DNA from: a virus
IMG/VR virus record: IMGVR_UViG_3300037189_010305
Location: 1-29,208 of that record
Length of the DNA: 29,208 nucleotides
Reading direction: 5' to 3' (one strand)
Shown: positions 8,420-15,775 of the stretch, in pieces
Numbering within the stretch: the stretch's first letter is position 1
Layout of the letters: every line of letters starts with the position of its first letter
The notes under the pieces: model-generated
What the model was told of the DNA's origin: nothing
What the model saw: only the letters and a program-made list of their open reading frames with translations
Databases searched by the model: none
Position numbers and translations under genes: made by a program

Positions 8420-8791
8420 ATGTCCGCCATTCAGGAAACACCGAAAAAGAACTTCTATGTGCACCGCGGGGCCCCGGACCCGATCATCGTGCGCTTTCGC
8501 GCGGGCGGACCGGACGGCACGCTTGTCGTCTTCGACAACTCGCTCAAGTTCCAGTACGTCAACGCCAGCGGCACGGTGACGCTCGGCGTCGGCAGCGGCA
8601 TCACGCTCTCGGCGGACGAGACGATCGCCGATGCCCGCGCCACGATCCAGCTGTCCGTCGCGCAGAGCCGCCAGATCCCAAAGGGCGCGGTCACGAAATA
8701 CGAAATTCAGCGCACCGTGAGTGGGCGTGACGAGGTGTTCTTGATGGGCATGCTGATCGGTGCAGGCGGAGATAATCCCGATGCCGCGTGA
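8420..8791 (+). CDS. Small structural protein of unknown function, fibre region
   Basis: This 123-residue protein follows a GAGAGGAACGG ribosome binding region. It has an N-terminal [15 protein letters not shown] segment and alternating hydrophobic and Thr/Val-rich strands that suggest an immunoglobulin-like or baseplate-accessory beta fold. It ends with [22 protein letters not shown]. Such a gene often precedes the collagen-like fibre gene in phages of this type. I do not recognise a named family; a tail or fibre attachment role is inferred from position. It overlaps the next gene by 11 bases. Confidence 0.6.
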   Translation: MSAIQETPKKNFYVHRGAPDPIIVRFRAGGPDGTLVVFDNSLKFQYVNASGTVTLGVGSGITLSADETIADARATIQLSVAQSRQIPKGAVTKYEIQRTVSGRDEVFLMGMLIGAGGDNPDAA

Positions 8792-10853
8792 TGTGGTCGA
8801 GGTCATCGTACTGAATGACAGCACGGTCGAGGTGCTGACGGACGAGGTTGTGATTGTCGAGGTGATCGACGCAGGGCCGCAGGGCGCACAGGGGGCGCAA
8901 GGCATTCCGGGGCCGACCGGGCCTCAAGGAGCGCAAGGGCCGCAGGGGCCAGCCGGGGCTACGGGCAGTGCAGGGTCGCAAGGCCCGCAAGGTGATCCTG
9001 GCCCGACCGGGCCGCAGGGCGCAACGGGTGCCACAGGTCCGCAGGGGCCGACCGGGGCCACGGGTGTCGTTGCCGCTACTGCTCCTCTGACCTACGACTC
9101 AGGCACGCAGACGGTCAGCACCAGCATGGCCACGGCGCGGCTTCTCGGGCGCACGGCGGCGGGCGCTGGCGTGGCAGAGGAGATCAGCGTTGGATCTGGC
9201 CTGACGCTCTCAGGCGGGGAGCTGGCGGTTGCGGGCTTCCAGACCTTTGACAACGGCGCGAACCCGACCCGGCAGGCATTGATTCTTCAGGGCGGCAGCA
9301 ACATCACGGGCACCGCGCTGTCCACGGTTGCCATTACGGGCACGGCTGGGCAGTTTTCGTGCGCCGCGGCCTCCCTGATCGTTGGTTCGTTCGTCACGAT
9401 TTCCGGCACGCTCGGCGGCACGGGGTCAATCACGGGCTATGCGAACCCGACGACCTATCGAGTGAGCGTCACCAACGGCAGCACCACGTTCACGCTGGTG
9501 AATGCGCTGACGGGCGCGGCGCTGGTTACGACTGCGGGCACGCCGACTGGCCTGACCTACACCGTGACGGCTCCCGCTGCGGAGATCACGCAAGTCTGGA
9601 ACAACGCGAACGCGCGGTTTACGGCGCTGCGCCTCAACGTGACCGACACGGCGTCGAATGCTGAATCGCTGCTGCTCGATTTGCAGGTGAACGGGCTGAG
9701 CAGGTTTAACGTCAACAAATCCGGCGTTGTCGCGCTCAACGGCTCGACGAATGAGCAGATATGGAGCCCCGGCATATCCCGCGTTTCGATCAACGCGAAC
9801 GGAATAGTAACATTCTCGCTTGGTTCGGTCCTTGCAGCCCCTGCCTCACAAATTGGATGGCGATCCGGCACCGGGGCGACATTCGACCCGGACTTGATGT
9901 TGAGCCGCCGCGCCGCTGCAATCCTCCAGATTGGTGCCCCCGACACCTCGGCGTCCGCCACCGTCACGATCACGATTGCCGCTCCCGGCGTGGTGTCGTG
10001 GGTAGGCCACGGTCTGTCTGTCGGAACCCCCGTCATATTCACCACCACGGGCGCATTGCCCACGGGCATCACTGCCGACACGACGTATTACGCGATTATC
10101 GTGGACGCCAACTCGATCCGCCTCGCGACGAGTTTCGCCAACGCCCTCGCTGGCACGGCAATCACCACGACAGGAACGCAGAGCGGCACGCACACCGCCC
10201 GCCGGGGTGCCATCGCCCAGCAGTTCGGGCCGCAGGACACGCTGTCGGTTTCGTCCCGCCAGAATATCGACGGCGCGGACTTCATCATTCGCGGCTCGCG
10301 GTCCATCGGCAACAAGCCGGGTGGGTCTATTGTTTTCCAGGTTGCCGCAGCAGGCGCATCCGGCACCGCGCAGAATGCGTTGGCCACGGCCTTGACGATT
10401 GGGGGTGATGGTTCAGCCACGTTTAGCGGAGCAGTAACCACCAATACCCTCACAGCAAACACCACGTTTGTAGCGCTCGGCGGTTCTTTTGCTGTTACGT
10501 CGGGATTCAACACGCTGCTATGGAACGGCGGGTTGCTGGGGTGGGCGTCTGCCTCACTTGTAGGGCCAGCATCAACGCCGGATTTATCTCTCGCCCGCGA
10601 TGCCGCCAACACCCTCGCTCTGCGAAACGGAACGAACGCGCAGGAAAGCCGCATCTACGGGACATACACTGATGCCTCAAACTACCGCCGCGTGGCGACG
10701 GGAATGTCCACGGCAGGCGTTGGTTTCATCCGGCCAGAGGGCGAGGGCACAGGCGCGACTAGCAACGTAATCCACATCTCCGGCCTGCCCACAGCCAACC
10801 CCGGCGCTGGGATTTTGTGGAACGACGCCGGGACCGTGAAAGTAGGAACCTAG
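8781..10853 (+). CDS. Collagen-like repeat tail fibre protein
   Basis: This 690-residue protein starts at ATG 8781, nine bases after GCGGAG. A short N-terminal segment (about residues 1-30) is followed by some 60 residues of Gly-X-Y triplets ([16 protein letters not shown] and similar), which should form a collagen-like triple-helix stalk. Next come [14 protein letters not shown], typical of fibre shafts, and a long beta-rich region with two related Gly/Thr-rich blocks ([13 protein letters not shown]... and [14 protein letters not shown]...). These resemble repeated ubiquitin-like spacer domains found in phage fibres. The end ([13 protein letters not shown]) is a frequent fibre C-terminus. 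It is probably a side fibre or central tip fibre. Confidence 0.8.
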   Translation: MPRDVVEVIVLNDSTVEVLTDEVVIVEVIDAGPQGAQGAQGIPGPTGPQGAQGPQGPAGATGSAGSQGPQGDPGPTGPQGATGATGPQGPTGATGVVAATAPLTYDSGTQTVSTSMATARLLGRTAAGAGVAEEISVGSGLTLSGGELAVAGFQTFDNGANPTRQALILQGGSNITGTALSTVAITGTAGQFSCAAASLIVGSFVTISGTLGGTGSITGYANPTTYRVSVTNGSTTFTLVNALTGAALVTTAGTPTGLTYTVTAPAAEITQVWNNANARFTALRLNVTDTASNAESLLLDLQVNGLSRFNVNKSGVVALNGSTNEQIWSPGISRVSINANGIVTFSLGSVLAAPASQIGWRSGTGATFDPDLMLSRRAAAILQIGAPDTSASATVTITIAAPGVVSWVGHGLSVGTPVIFTTTGALPTGITADTTYYAIIVDANSIRLATSFANALAGTAITTTGTQSGTHTARRGAIAQQFGPQDTLSVSSRQNIDGADFIIRGSRSIGNKPGGSIVFQVAAAGASGTAQNALATALTIGGDGSATFSGAVTTNTLTANTTFVALGGSFAVTSGFNTLLWNGGLLGWASASLVGPASTPDLSLARDAANTLALRNGTNAQESRIYGTYTDASNYRRVATGMSTAGVGFIRPEGEGTGATSNVIHISGLPTANPGAGILWNDAGTVKVGT
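8876..9064 (+). repeat. Collagen-like Gly-X-Y coding repeats
   Basis: About twenty consecutive Gly-X-Y triplets rich in Pro, Gln, Ala and Thr are encoded by GC-rich 9-bp-like repeats (GGGCCGCAGGGC variants). Such tracts in phage fibres trimerise and vary in length by slippage or recombination. Confidence 0.85.
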
Positions 10854-10862
10854 AGGATCATC

Positions 10863-11042
10863 ATGGACACCGTTACCGTTACATTCGACAACAACGATCT
10901 GCAGGCCCTGGGGGCGCTGCTGGACGCCGCCGTCAAGGCAACGGGTATGCAGGGGGCTAAAGCCGCAGTGCCGCTCTACGCCAAGCTCGAGCAGGCAGTG
11001 GCCGAGGCAAACGCCAAGAAGCAGGAGCAGGCCAATGGCTAG
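10863..11042 (+). CDS. Small acidic/helical protein of unknown function (59 aa)
   Basis: An ATG at 10863 follows a TAGAGGA ribosome binding region and gives 59 residues beginning MDTVTVTFDNNDLQALGALL. It has a short beta start and a helical, Ala/Lys-rich remainder. Its end overlaps the next start by eight bases, which supports translation. I do not recognise a family. Position between the fibre genes and the lysis cassette suggests a small accessory protein. Confidence 0.6.
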   Translation: MDTVTVTFDNNDLQALGALLDAAVKATGMQGAKAAVPLYAKLEQAVAEANAKKQEQANG

Positions 11043-11403
11043 GCTGTTTTTCGGCTTCCAATCCCCCGCAGGCGACCTTGATGTCGCAATGCAGATCGCG
11101 GAGACCGACGCGCCCCGCCTCATGGCCTACCTCATGGGCTCGTCCTACGGCAGCGTGTCCGAGAACGTGCAGAGCGAGGCACCCGACGCGGCTTGGCGAC
11201 CGGGCGAATCCGAGACCGAGGCAGACCGCCCGAGGATATCCACCCAGCAGTGGGTGACGCGGCCCGCGACGATGGAAGAGGCGGCGGAAAACTATGCCCG
11301 TGTGGTGCTGGCCCAGCTTCTCAATGAAACGGTAATGTGGGAGCGCGCGCAGGCCGCATCCGCAGCCGCCGCCGCCGTGCAGCCCATCAAGCCGATCGGC
11401 TAG
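11035..11403 (+). CDS. Protein of unknown function between fibre and lysis genes
   Basis: This 122-residue protein begins MARLFFGFQSPAG and continues with mostly helical, charged sequence, then an Ala-rich C-terminus (AQAASAAAAAVQPIKPIG). No known motif is visible. The start overlaps the previous gene. Its location suggests a small virion or assembly factor, such as a fibre chaperone, but nothing in the sequence proves it. Confidence 0.6.
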   Translation: MARLFFGFQSPAGDLDVAMQIAETDAPRLMAYLMGSSYGSVSENVQSEAPDAAWRPGESETEADRPRISTQQWVTRPATMEEAAENYARVVLAQLLNETVMWERAQAASAAAAAVQPIKPIG

Positions 11404-11458
11404 TCTTCGAGCGCCCGCCTTACGCGCAAGGTTTTATTCTCAGCTAAGGGGAACCAAC

Positions 11459-11749
11459 ATGATAAAAGTGCCGCCCGATCAGGAACAATGGCATCTGGAC
11501 AAAAAAGTCCCGATTTCCATCATCATCGCGCTGTTCGTGCAGACCGTCGTGTTCGTCTACGTCGGCACCACATGGAAAGCTGACACTGATTTTCGGCTCG
11601 CAGCCCTCGAAAAGTCCGACGACAGCCGCGACAACCACGAAAGCCGCCTGGTCATCATGGAGCAACAGTCGGCCTACATCCGGGCGGACCTTGCCGAGAT
11701 CAAGTCCCTGCTTCGCCGCCAGGTTCCCGATCAGCCTGTTCAGCCATAG
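11459..11749 (+). CDS. Small membrane protein with coiled coil, start of lysis cassette
   Basis: This 96-residue protein has a 56-base untranslated space before it and a GGGGAACC ribosome binding region. Residues about 17-37 (VPISIIIALFVQTVVFVYVG) form one transmembrane helix, and residues about 45-85 are a charged helical segment likely to be coiled coil. One N-terminal helix plus a coiled coil resembles inner-membrane spanin components, and also DUF2730-type phage proteins. It stands just upstream of the lysis genes. A role in membrane disruption or lysis timing is possible but unproven. Confidence 0.65.
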   Translation: MIKVPPDQEQWHLDKKVPISIIIALFVQTVVFVYVGTTWKADTDFRLAALEKSDDSRDNHESRLVIMEQQSAYIRADLAEIKSLLRRQVPDQPVQP

Positions 11750-11758
11750 GAGGTTCCG

Positions 11759-12072
11759 ATGTGCCGTCTTCTCCGCCTGGCCGCCATCGTGGCGGCCTTT
11801 GTGTTTCTGGTGCCTGTTCTCTCCGCCCTCGCGCTCAGCTTCTCATCGAGCCCGGCGTCCTCACCACGGAGGCTGACGGCTACCGCGTGCGCCTCACCCT
11901 CGAGCAATCCCGGCGCATCAACCGCTTCTCGAGCGCGCCCATCGACGCCCTTGTCGTGTGGGAGCGGGTGCAGCCGTCCGAGGACGGCAACTACCACATC
12001 TGCATCATGAGCAATCACCGGGCGAACGCGAGACAAGGTGTCTACTGCCTGTTCGCGCCGCCGAACTCCTGA
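11759..12072 (+). pseudogene. Secreted lysis-cassette protein split by an apparent frameshift
   Basis: A strong AGGAGG (11748-11753) precedes ATG 11759, which opens a clear signal peptide (MCRLLRLAAIVAAFVFLVPV, then LSALA). That frame becomes Ser/Ala/Pro-rich and stops at 12010. The -1 frame carries sensible protein (LIEPGVLTTEADGYRVRLTL to VYCLFAPPNS) ending at 12072, ten bases before the endolysin start. Joining them near 11846-11850 with a -1 shift gives a secreted protein of about 104 residues. A GTG at 11761 could start the second frame directly, but its first 30 residues would then be Arg/Pro-rich and signal-less. Either a base was lost or gained, or the assembly has an error, or the overlap is functional. 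I favour a frameshift in a small exported protein of unknown role. Confidence 0.5.
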
Positions 12073-12081
12073 GAGGACATC

Positions 12082-12810
12082 ATGACAGACTTCTTCGACG
12101 CCGTGCGCGCCCGCTTCGGCAACCTCGCACAGAACCAGGTGGAGGGCATCGAGACCCTGCTGACCGCCACCGAAGGATTGAGCATTCGTCATCGGGCCTA
12201 CATCCTCGCCACCGCCTGGCATGAGACGGGCCCGGCCGCCTCCAGCCTGCACATGACGCCGCGCCGGGAAATCTGGGGGCCGACAGCCGCCCAGAAGCGA
12301 TACGAGGGCCGCGTCGATCTCGGCAACACCCAGCCGGGCGACGGCAAGCGGTACATGGGCCGGGGCTATGTCCAGATCACCGGGCGGGCGAACTACCGCA
12401 AGGCATCGTCGCTGACTGGGCACGACCTTGTGGCCGAGCCGGATCTGGCTCTCCGGGCCGACATCGCCGCCCGGATCATCGTCCACGGCATGGTGCATGG
12501 CTGGTTCACCGGCAAAGGCATGGCAGACTTCGACAGTTATGTGAACATGCGCCGGGTGGTCAACGGCACGGACAGGGCCAGCCTCATCGCGGAATACGCC
12601 GAGAAGTTCGAGGAATGCCTCAAGCTGGCCCAGCCTAAGCCCGTGGCGCCCGTTCCACCTGCCCCGGCACCAATCCCGGCCTCGCCCGACATCGAGCCGC
12701 CAGCGGCCTCCGCTGCCCCTCCTGACGCGGGCCGGAACGTGGCGGCGATCGTCATCGGGGCCGTGGGCGCCCTTGTCGCGGCACTCGCCGCATGGATCAT
12801 TGGAGGCTGA
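12082..12810 (+). CDS. Endolysin, GH19/lysozyme-like, with C-terminal membrane helix
   Basis: This 242-residue protein carries the catalytic signature of phage chitinase-class (GH19-like) muramidases: TAWHETG with Glu48 as probable acid catalyst, and the conserved GRGYVQITGRANY segment at about residues 93-105. It should cut the glycan strands of peptidoglycan at the end of infection. After the enzyme domain (1 to about 180) come a Pro/Ala linker (about 183-216) and a C-terminal hydrophobic helix (about 219-241, AAIVIGAVGALVAALAAWII). The enzyme therefore seems membrane-anchored rather than freely soluble. Two holin-like genes follow at once. The ribosome binding site is GAGAGGAC before ATG 12082. 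Confidence 0.85.
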   Translation: MTDFFDAVRARFGNLAQNQVEGIETLLTATEGLSIRHRAYILATAWHETGPAASSLHMTPRREIWGPTAAQKRYEGRVDLGNTQPGDGKRYMGRGYVQITGRANYRKASSLTGHDLVAEPDLALRADIAARIIVHGMVHGWFTGKGMADFDSYVNMRRVVNGTDRASLIAEYAEKFEECLKLAQPKPVAPVPPAPAPIPASPDIEPPAASAAPPDAGRNVAAIVIGAVGALVAALAAWIIGG

Positions 12811-12811
12811 T

Positions 12812-13021
12812 ATGTCACTGGTTGAAAACTGGAAGCGCGCCTATCGCTGGTTCTCGGTGCAGGCCCTCGCCGTCCTCGCCCTGCTTCCCGTCGTTTGGCC
12901 GCAACTGCCGCCCCAGGTCACGGCGTGGGTGCCCGAGGAATGGCGGCCGTGGATCGTCGTCGTCATCGCCGTGGGCGGCATCGCCGGGCGGCTGATCGAC
13001 CAGCAGAAGCCCGCCGCGTGA
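12812..13021 (+). CDS. Putative class II holin (two transmembrane helices)
   Basis: This 69-residue protein follows a perfect GGAGG five bases before ATG 12812. It starts with NWKRAYRWFSVQ, typical of a family of small alphaproteobacterial phage membrane proteins next to endolysins. Two hydrophobic segments (about 16-32 and 45-60) are separated by a Pro-rich turn. Holins accumulate in the inner membrane and form lesions that time lysis. Size, topology and position after the endolysin support the call. Confidence 0.7.
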   Translation: MSLVENWKRAYRWFSVQALAVLALLPVVWPQLPPQVTAWVPEEWRPWIVVVIAVGGIAGRLIDQQKPAA

Positions 13022-13425
13022 TCCTCAAGAGTATCCTCGGCTGGCTGACCGGCGGCTTCGTGGACAAGATCCTCGACGGCTGGCAAGCCTACCTGAAAAA
13101 GGAGATCAGCGAAGCCGAGTTCGAGGCCCGCGTGAAGATCGCGGCGTCGGAAGCGGCGGCGAAGGTCGAAGCCTCATGGGCGCAGGCGGCGGCGGATACG
13201 GCCAGGGCCACCCACGACAGCCTCGGCAAGTCGGCCATCCTCCAGCGCGCATGGGCTTCGGTGCTGTTCCTGCAAATCACCGTGCTCGCATTCTACCAGG
13301 TGGGGGCGCCCGCCTTCCTGCTCATCACCGGAACGCCGTGGCCCGATCCCGGCGTGACGCTCGAATACGCCTATCTGCTTGTCGGGGCAATGATCGGGGT
13401 AGGCCCGCTGGTGATAAGGAAATGA
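13018..13425 (+). CDS. Holin-like membrane protein (GTA 3TM holin type)
   Basis: This 135-residue protein begins at GTG 13018, overlapping the preceding stop as GTGA. The first half is amphipathic and helical with an Ala/Glu-rich coiled segment (about 25-75). The second half holds two hydrophobic segments (about 83-106 and 112-131) after the motif LGKSAILQRAWASVLFLQ. The overall pattern resembles the 3TM holins of gene transfer agents (DUF3154 type). With the previous gene it forms a two-component holin region, or one of the two is an antiholin or pinholin. I cannot tell which from sequence. Confidence 0.6.
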   Translation: MILKSILGWLTGGFVDKILDGWQAYLKKEISEAEFEARVKIAASEAAAKVEASWAQAAADTARATHDSLGKSAILQRAWASVLFLQITVLAFYQVGAPAFLLITGTPWPDPGVTLEYAYLLVGAMIGVGPLVIRK

Positions 13426-13426
13426 C

Positions 13427-13666
13427 ATGCGCCGCATCCGGTTCACCCACAAGCGCAATCGCGGATGCTGGGGCAAGGCATACCTCAATGAGTTCCGAAT
13501 CGAACTCGACCCGGAGCTTGAGGGCAAGACCGAGATGGACATTGCCATCCACGAAGGGCTGCACATCCTCTTTCCGTGGGCATCCGAGGAAGACGTGAAC
13601 ACCGCAGGCACAACCTTGGCCGATCTCCTATGGCGGCTTGGCTACCGACGAAAGGACGATGACTGA
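13427..13666 (+). CDS. 79-residue protein with HEGLH (HExxH) zinc-site motif
   Basis: The small protein starts two bases after the previous stop. Residues 42-46 read HEGLH, the HExxH zinc-binding signature of metallopeptidases, and Glu54/Glu55 eight or nine residues later could supply the third ligand of a gluzincin-like site. It is close to the smallest size known for such folds (minigluzincins). The order of a beta segment, the HExxH helix and a second helix fits a minimal core. Proteolysis is not shown; the motif might be structural or regulatory. It is coupled by TGATG to the phosphoesterase gene. Confidence 0.6.
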   Translation: MRRIRFTHKRNRGCWGKAYLNEFRIELDPELEGKTEMDIAIHEGLHILFPWASEEDVNTAGTTLADLLWRLGYRRKDDD

Positions 13667-14898
13667 TGCCGGCACCTAAACTCTCTGACAAGGTATGCCG
13701 CGAGGCGCTAGATGCGCTGGTGAAGGCGCGCGGCGTGCGGAGGGATGCCGCAGACATCGTTGGCGTCCCGGTCAGCACATTCAAAAGCCGCATGGACGAG
13801 GCCATCAAGCGGTTCGGCAAGCCCGACATCCCGGATGCAGACCCGATCCAGGCCCGCCAGCAGAAGAACAACGCAGTCATTCAGCGCAAGCGCATTGAGG
13901 AACTGGAGCGCACGGCGGCGGCAGACCGCACCATCAGGGAAGCGGTCTTCGGCCTTTCCCAGCGCCCGCTCGAGCCCCCGAACTGGAATGCCCGCCCGTC
14001 GAAGGGCACGAAGCACCGGGAGGCCATCGTGCTGTTTCTTTCGGACGTTCACATGGGCGAAGTGGTCTCGCTCTCTGCCATGGGCGGGCGGAACTCCTAC
14101 AACATGAAGATCGCGGCGGCGCGGTTAGAAAGATATTTCCAGTCCGTCGTGAAGCTGGGCACCGAACACTGGACGGGACCCGCGCCCGATTCGATTTATC
14201 TTGTTCTCGGAGGCGACCTCGTTTCCGGCGAGATCCACGACGAGCTTGCGAAGACGAATGACCTTCAGGCGATCCCCGCCGTCCGCGTGCTTGCGGAGGC
14301 GCTGGCCGCTGGCCTCGACCTTCTCCGCAAGTCCTTTCCGGCCATCCCCATTCACGTCATCAGCGTGCCAGGCAACCACGGGCGCACCACCAAGAAGCCT
14401 GAGAGCAAGGCATTCGCCATCAACTCCTATGACACCCTCGTTGCGCTTCTCCTCGAATGGTGGGCGAACACCAAGGGCATCAAGGGCGTGACCTTCTCCG
14501 CTCCTCACACGGGCGATGCGCTGGTGACGATCCACGGCTGGAATGTCCTGTTCACTCACGGGGACCGCATCGGATCTCGGGGCGGCTCGGGCTTCGTGGG
14601 GCCGGCGGCCACCGCTGCGCGCGGAATGCAGAAGCTGGTGCAGGACTATCTTGCCGAAAGCCGGGTGATTGACCTGATTGTGATGGGCCACTTCCATACC
14701 GATTTGGAATTGGAGTACGGCATCGTCAACAATTCGCTTGTCGGCCCATCGGAGTATGCCCGCTCCGGGCGCATGAGGTCTCGCCCCGCCTCGCAGTGGA
14801 TGATTTCAATTCACCCGCAGTATGGGGTTGCCCGCCGCTGGAAAGTTCAAGTGGGCGTCCCATCCGAAGGCTCGATCTACGCAGGCCGCGCCGCGTGA
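13666..14898 (+). CDS. Calcineurin-like metallophosphoesterase with N-terminal HTH-like segment
   Basis: This 410-residue protein has all signature blocks of the calcineurin-like phosphoesterase fold: SDVHMGE (about residue 126), GGDLVSGE (about 181), GNHGR (about 235), THGDRIGS (about 296) and GHFH (about 341). The fold binds two metal ions and hydrolyses phosphodiesters or phosphomonoesters. The first 60 residues (ALDALVKARGVRRDAADIVG with VSTFKSRMDEAIKRFG) look like a helix-turn-helix, followed by a helical linker, which suggests DNA binding. An SbcD-like nuclease role or processing of DNA ends is possible. It is unusual to find this enzyme after the lysis genes in the late operon. Confidence 0.85.
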   Translation: MPAPKLSDKVCREALDALVKARGVRRDAADIVGVPVSTFKSRMDEAIKRFGKPDIPDADPIQARQQKNNAVIQRKRIEELERTAAADRTIREAVFGLSQRPLEPPNWNARPSKGTKHREAIVLFLSDVHMGEVVSLSAMGGRNSYNMKIAAARLERYFQSVVKLGTEHWTGPAPDSIYLVLGGDLVSGEIHDELAKTNDLQAIPAVRVLAEALAAGLDLLRKSFPAIPIHVISVPGNHGRTTKKPESKAFAINSYDTLVALLLEWWANTKGIKGVTFSAPHTGDALVTIHGWNVLFTHGDRIGSRGGSGFVGPAATAARGMQKLVQDYLAESRVIDLIVMGHFHTDLELEYGIVNNSLVGPSEYARSGRMRSRPASQWMISIHPQYGVARRWKVQVGVPSEGSIYAGRAA

Positions 14899-15272
14899 CC
14901 TCCCTGCCGTGCATGAGGCTGGTGATTGTTGAATCACCCTACGCCGCCACGCCCTATCTTACCCGTGATGCCCATCGCGAGTATCTGCGGCTAGCGATGG
15001 CCGATTGCATCCGGCGGGGAGAATCACCAATGGCAAGCCATCACTTGCTTCCCGAGATATTGCAAGACGCCCAGCCCCATGAAAGGGCGCTGGGGATCGC
15101 CATGGGGCTTGCATGGGGCCGCCATGCTGACCTTGTGGCGGTCTACAGTTGCATCGGAGTTTCCCCCGGCATGAAGACAGCCATTGCCGCTTACAAGGCC
15201 GCTGGGAAGCCTATCGAATGGCGGGGGCTGGATTATAGGGTGGTGATGAAGATCAGGGAGATGAGGGCATAG
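14895..15272 (+). CDS. DUF7768-like nucleotide-binding protein
   Basis: The sequence MRLVIVESPYAATPYLTRDA, then the (R)GESPMASHHLLPEIL and AWGRHADLVAVYSCIGVSPGM segments, match phage and bacterial proteins of the DUF7768 type, whose fold resembles nucleoside 2-deoxyribosyltransferases. A role in nucleotide metabolism or in protecting phage DNA is conceivable, but no activity is established. GTG 14895 overlaps the previous stop as GTGA, a coupling used repeatedly in this genome. ATG 14913 is the alternative and gives the homologous start with 118 residues. It is the last gene of the late operon before attP. Confidence 0.7.
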   Translation: MTSLPCMRLVIVESPYAATPYLTRDAHREYLRLAMADCIRRGESPMASHHLLPEILQDAQPHERALGIAMGLAWGRHADLVAVYSCIGVSPGMKTAIAAYKAAGKPIEWRGLDYRVVMKIREMRA

Positions 15273-15287
15273 GCGCAGGCCCGCTCG

Positions 15288-15536
15288 TCATGCGGAGGGA
15301 GGGGCGGGCATCGGCATCCAGTGGGTAGGGTTTATTGGGTATTCGTGAAAGTCTGACGGATAGCCCGGCGCCCAGTACCAGCCCTCTTCCATATAGTCTG
15401 GATCACCGTATTCTTCTTCACAGTACGCTGACGTTAAATAGAAAGCCGCAGTCGGAAAGCTACTGTCCGTCGGAACGCACACAAAAACGTTCGTTCCATC
15501 CTTGGGTGCCGTCTCAATTGGTTGCCATTCGCTCAT
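15288..15536 (-). CDS. DUF551 domain protein
   Basis: This 82-residue protein has the hallmarks of DUF551: MSEWQPIETAPKDGTNVFV at the start, an aromatic and acidic centre (GWYWAPGY), and THWMPMPAPP at the end. These small proteins are common accessory genes in phages, with no proven function. It is transcribed towards the end of the late operon, with only 15 bases between the two convergent stops. It lies on the left side of attP and so would sit at the opposite end from integrase in a prophage, a usual place for cargo genes. A promoter would lie in 15537-15600. A/T content is higher than in the tail genes. Confidence 0.75.
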   Translation of the reverse strand: MSEWQPIETAPKDGTNVFVCVPTDSSFPTAAFYLTSAYCEEEYGDPDYMEEGWYWAPGYPSDFHEYPINPTHWMPMPAPPSA

Positions 15537-15580
15537 CTTCTCTCTCCTGCTCCATAGGGGTGTGGGGTGTCCTGTTGCCA

Positions 15581-15600
15581 GCGACAGTTTGCGACAGTTT
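15581..15600 (+). repeat. Two integrase arm-site candidates (GCGACAGTTT x2), left arm
   Basis: GCGACAGTTT occurs twice in direct tandem (15581-15590, 15591-15600), about 85 bp left of the attP core. The same heptamer GCGACAG occurs twice in the same orientation to the right of the core (15787, 15798). Paired direct repeats on both sides of a core are the expected form of tyrosine-integrase arm-type sites. Confidence 0.6.
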
Positions 15601-15682
15601 GAACGTGAACAAACACGGAAAAAGGCGATCTATTCCTATTGATCAACCTAACGATTTCAAGAACTTGAGCGTTGCCAGTTAT

Positions 15683-15727
15683 CTGGGGGGTTAGGGGTCG
15701 CTGGTTCGAATCCAGTCGCTCCGACCA
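15683..15727 (+). other. attP core: 3' half of a tRNA-Pro(GGG)-like gene
   Basis: Reading back from CCA at 15725-15727: discriminator A15724, acceptor 3' strand CGCTCCG (15717-15723), T arm GCTGG-TTCGAAT-CCAGT (15700-15716), variable loop GGGTC, anticodon-stem 3' strand GTTAG (15690-15694) and loop CTGGGGG (15683-15689, anticodon GGG). Upstream of the loop the sequence no longer pairs (GTTAT opposite GTTAG) and no D arm or acceptor 5' strand is present, so this is a tRNA fragment. Integrases of this kind recombine in the anticodon loop and restore the host tRNA. Phage genes lie on both sides, so the site is attP. Confidence 0.8.
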
Positions 15728-15775
15728 CTTTAACCCTCCAAAATCAATGACTTGAGATTTCACCACCGGGAACCG

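Noticed and set aside
15273-15310. Terminator between the late operon and the DUF551 gene
   Set aside because: GCCCGC/GCGGGC can pair, but the loop is about 18 bases and there is no T run on either strand.
15683-15727. Prophage boundary (attL or attR) at the tRNA fragment
   Set aside because: The tRNA 5' half is missing, and phage genes with arm-type repeats lie on both sides, so attP fits better.
15533-15766. 77-residue minus-strand frame containing SERLDSNQRP
   Set aside because: It is the antisense translation of the tRNA fragment in attP; this peptide is a well-known false gene product over tRNA ends.
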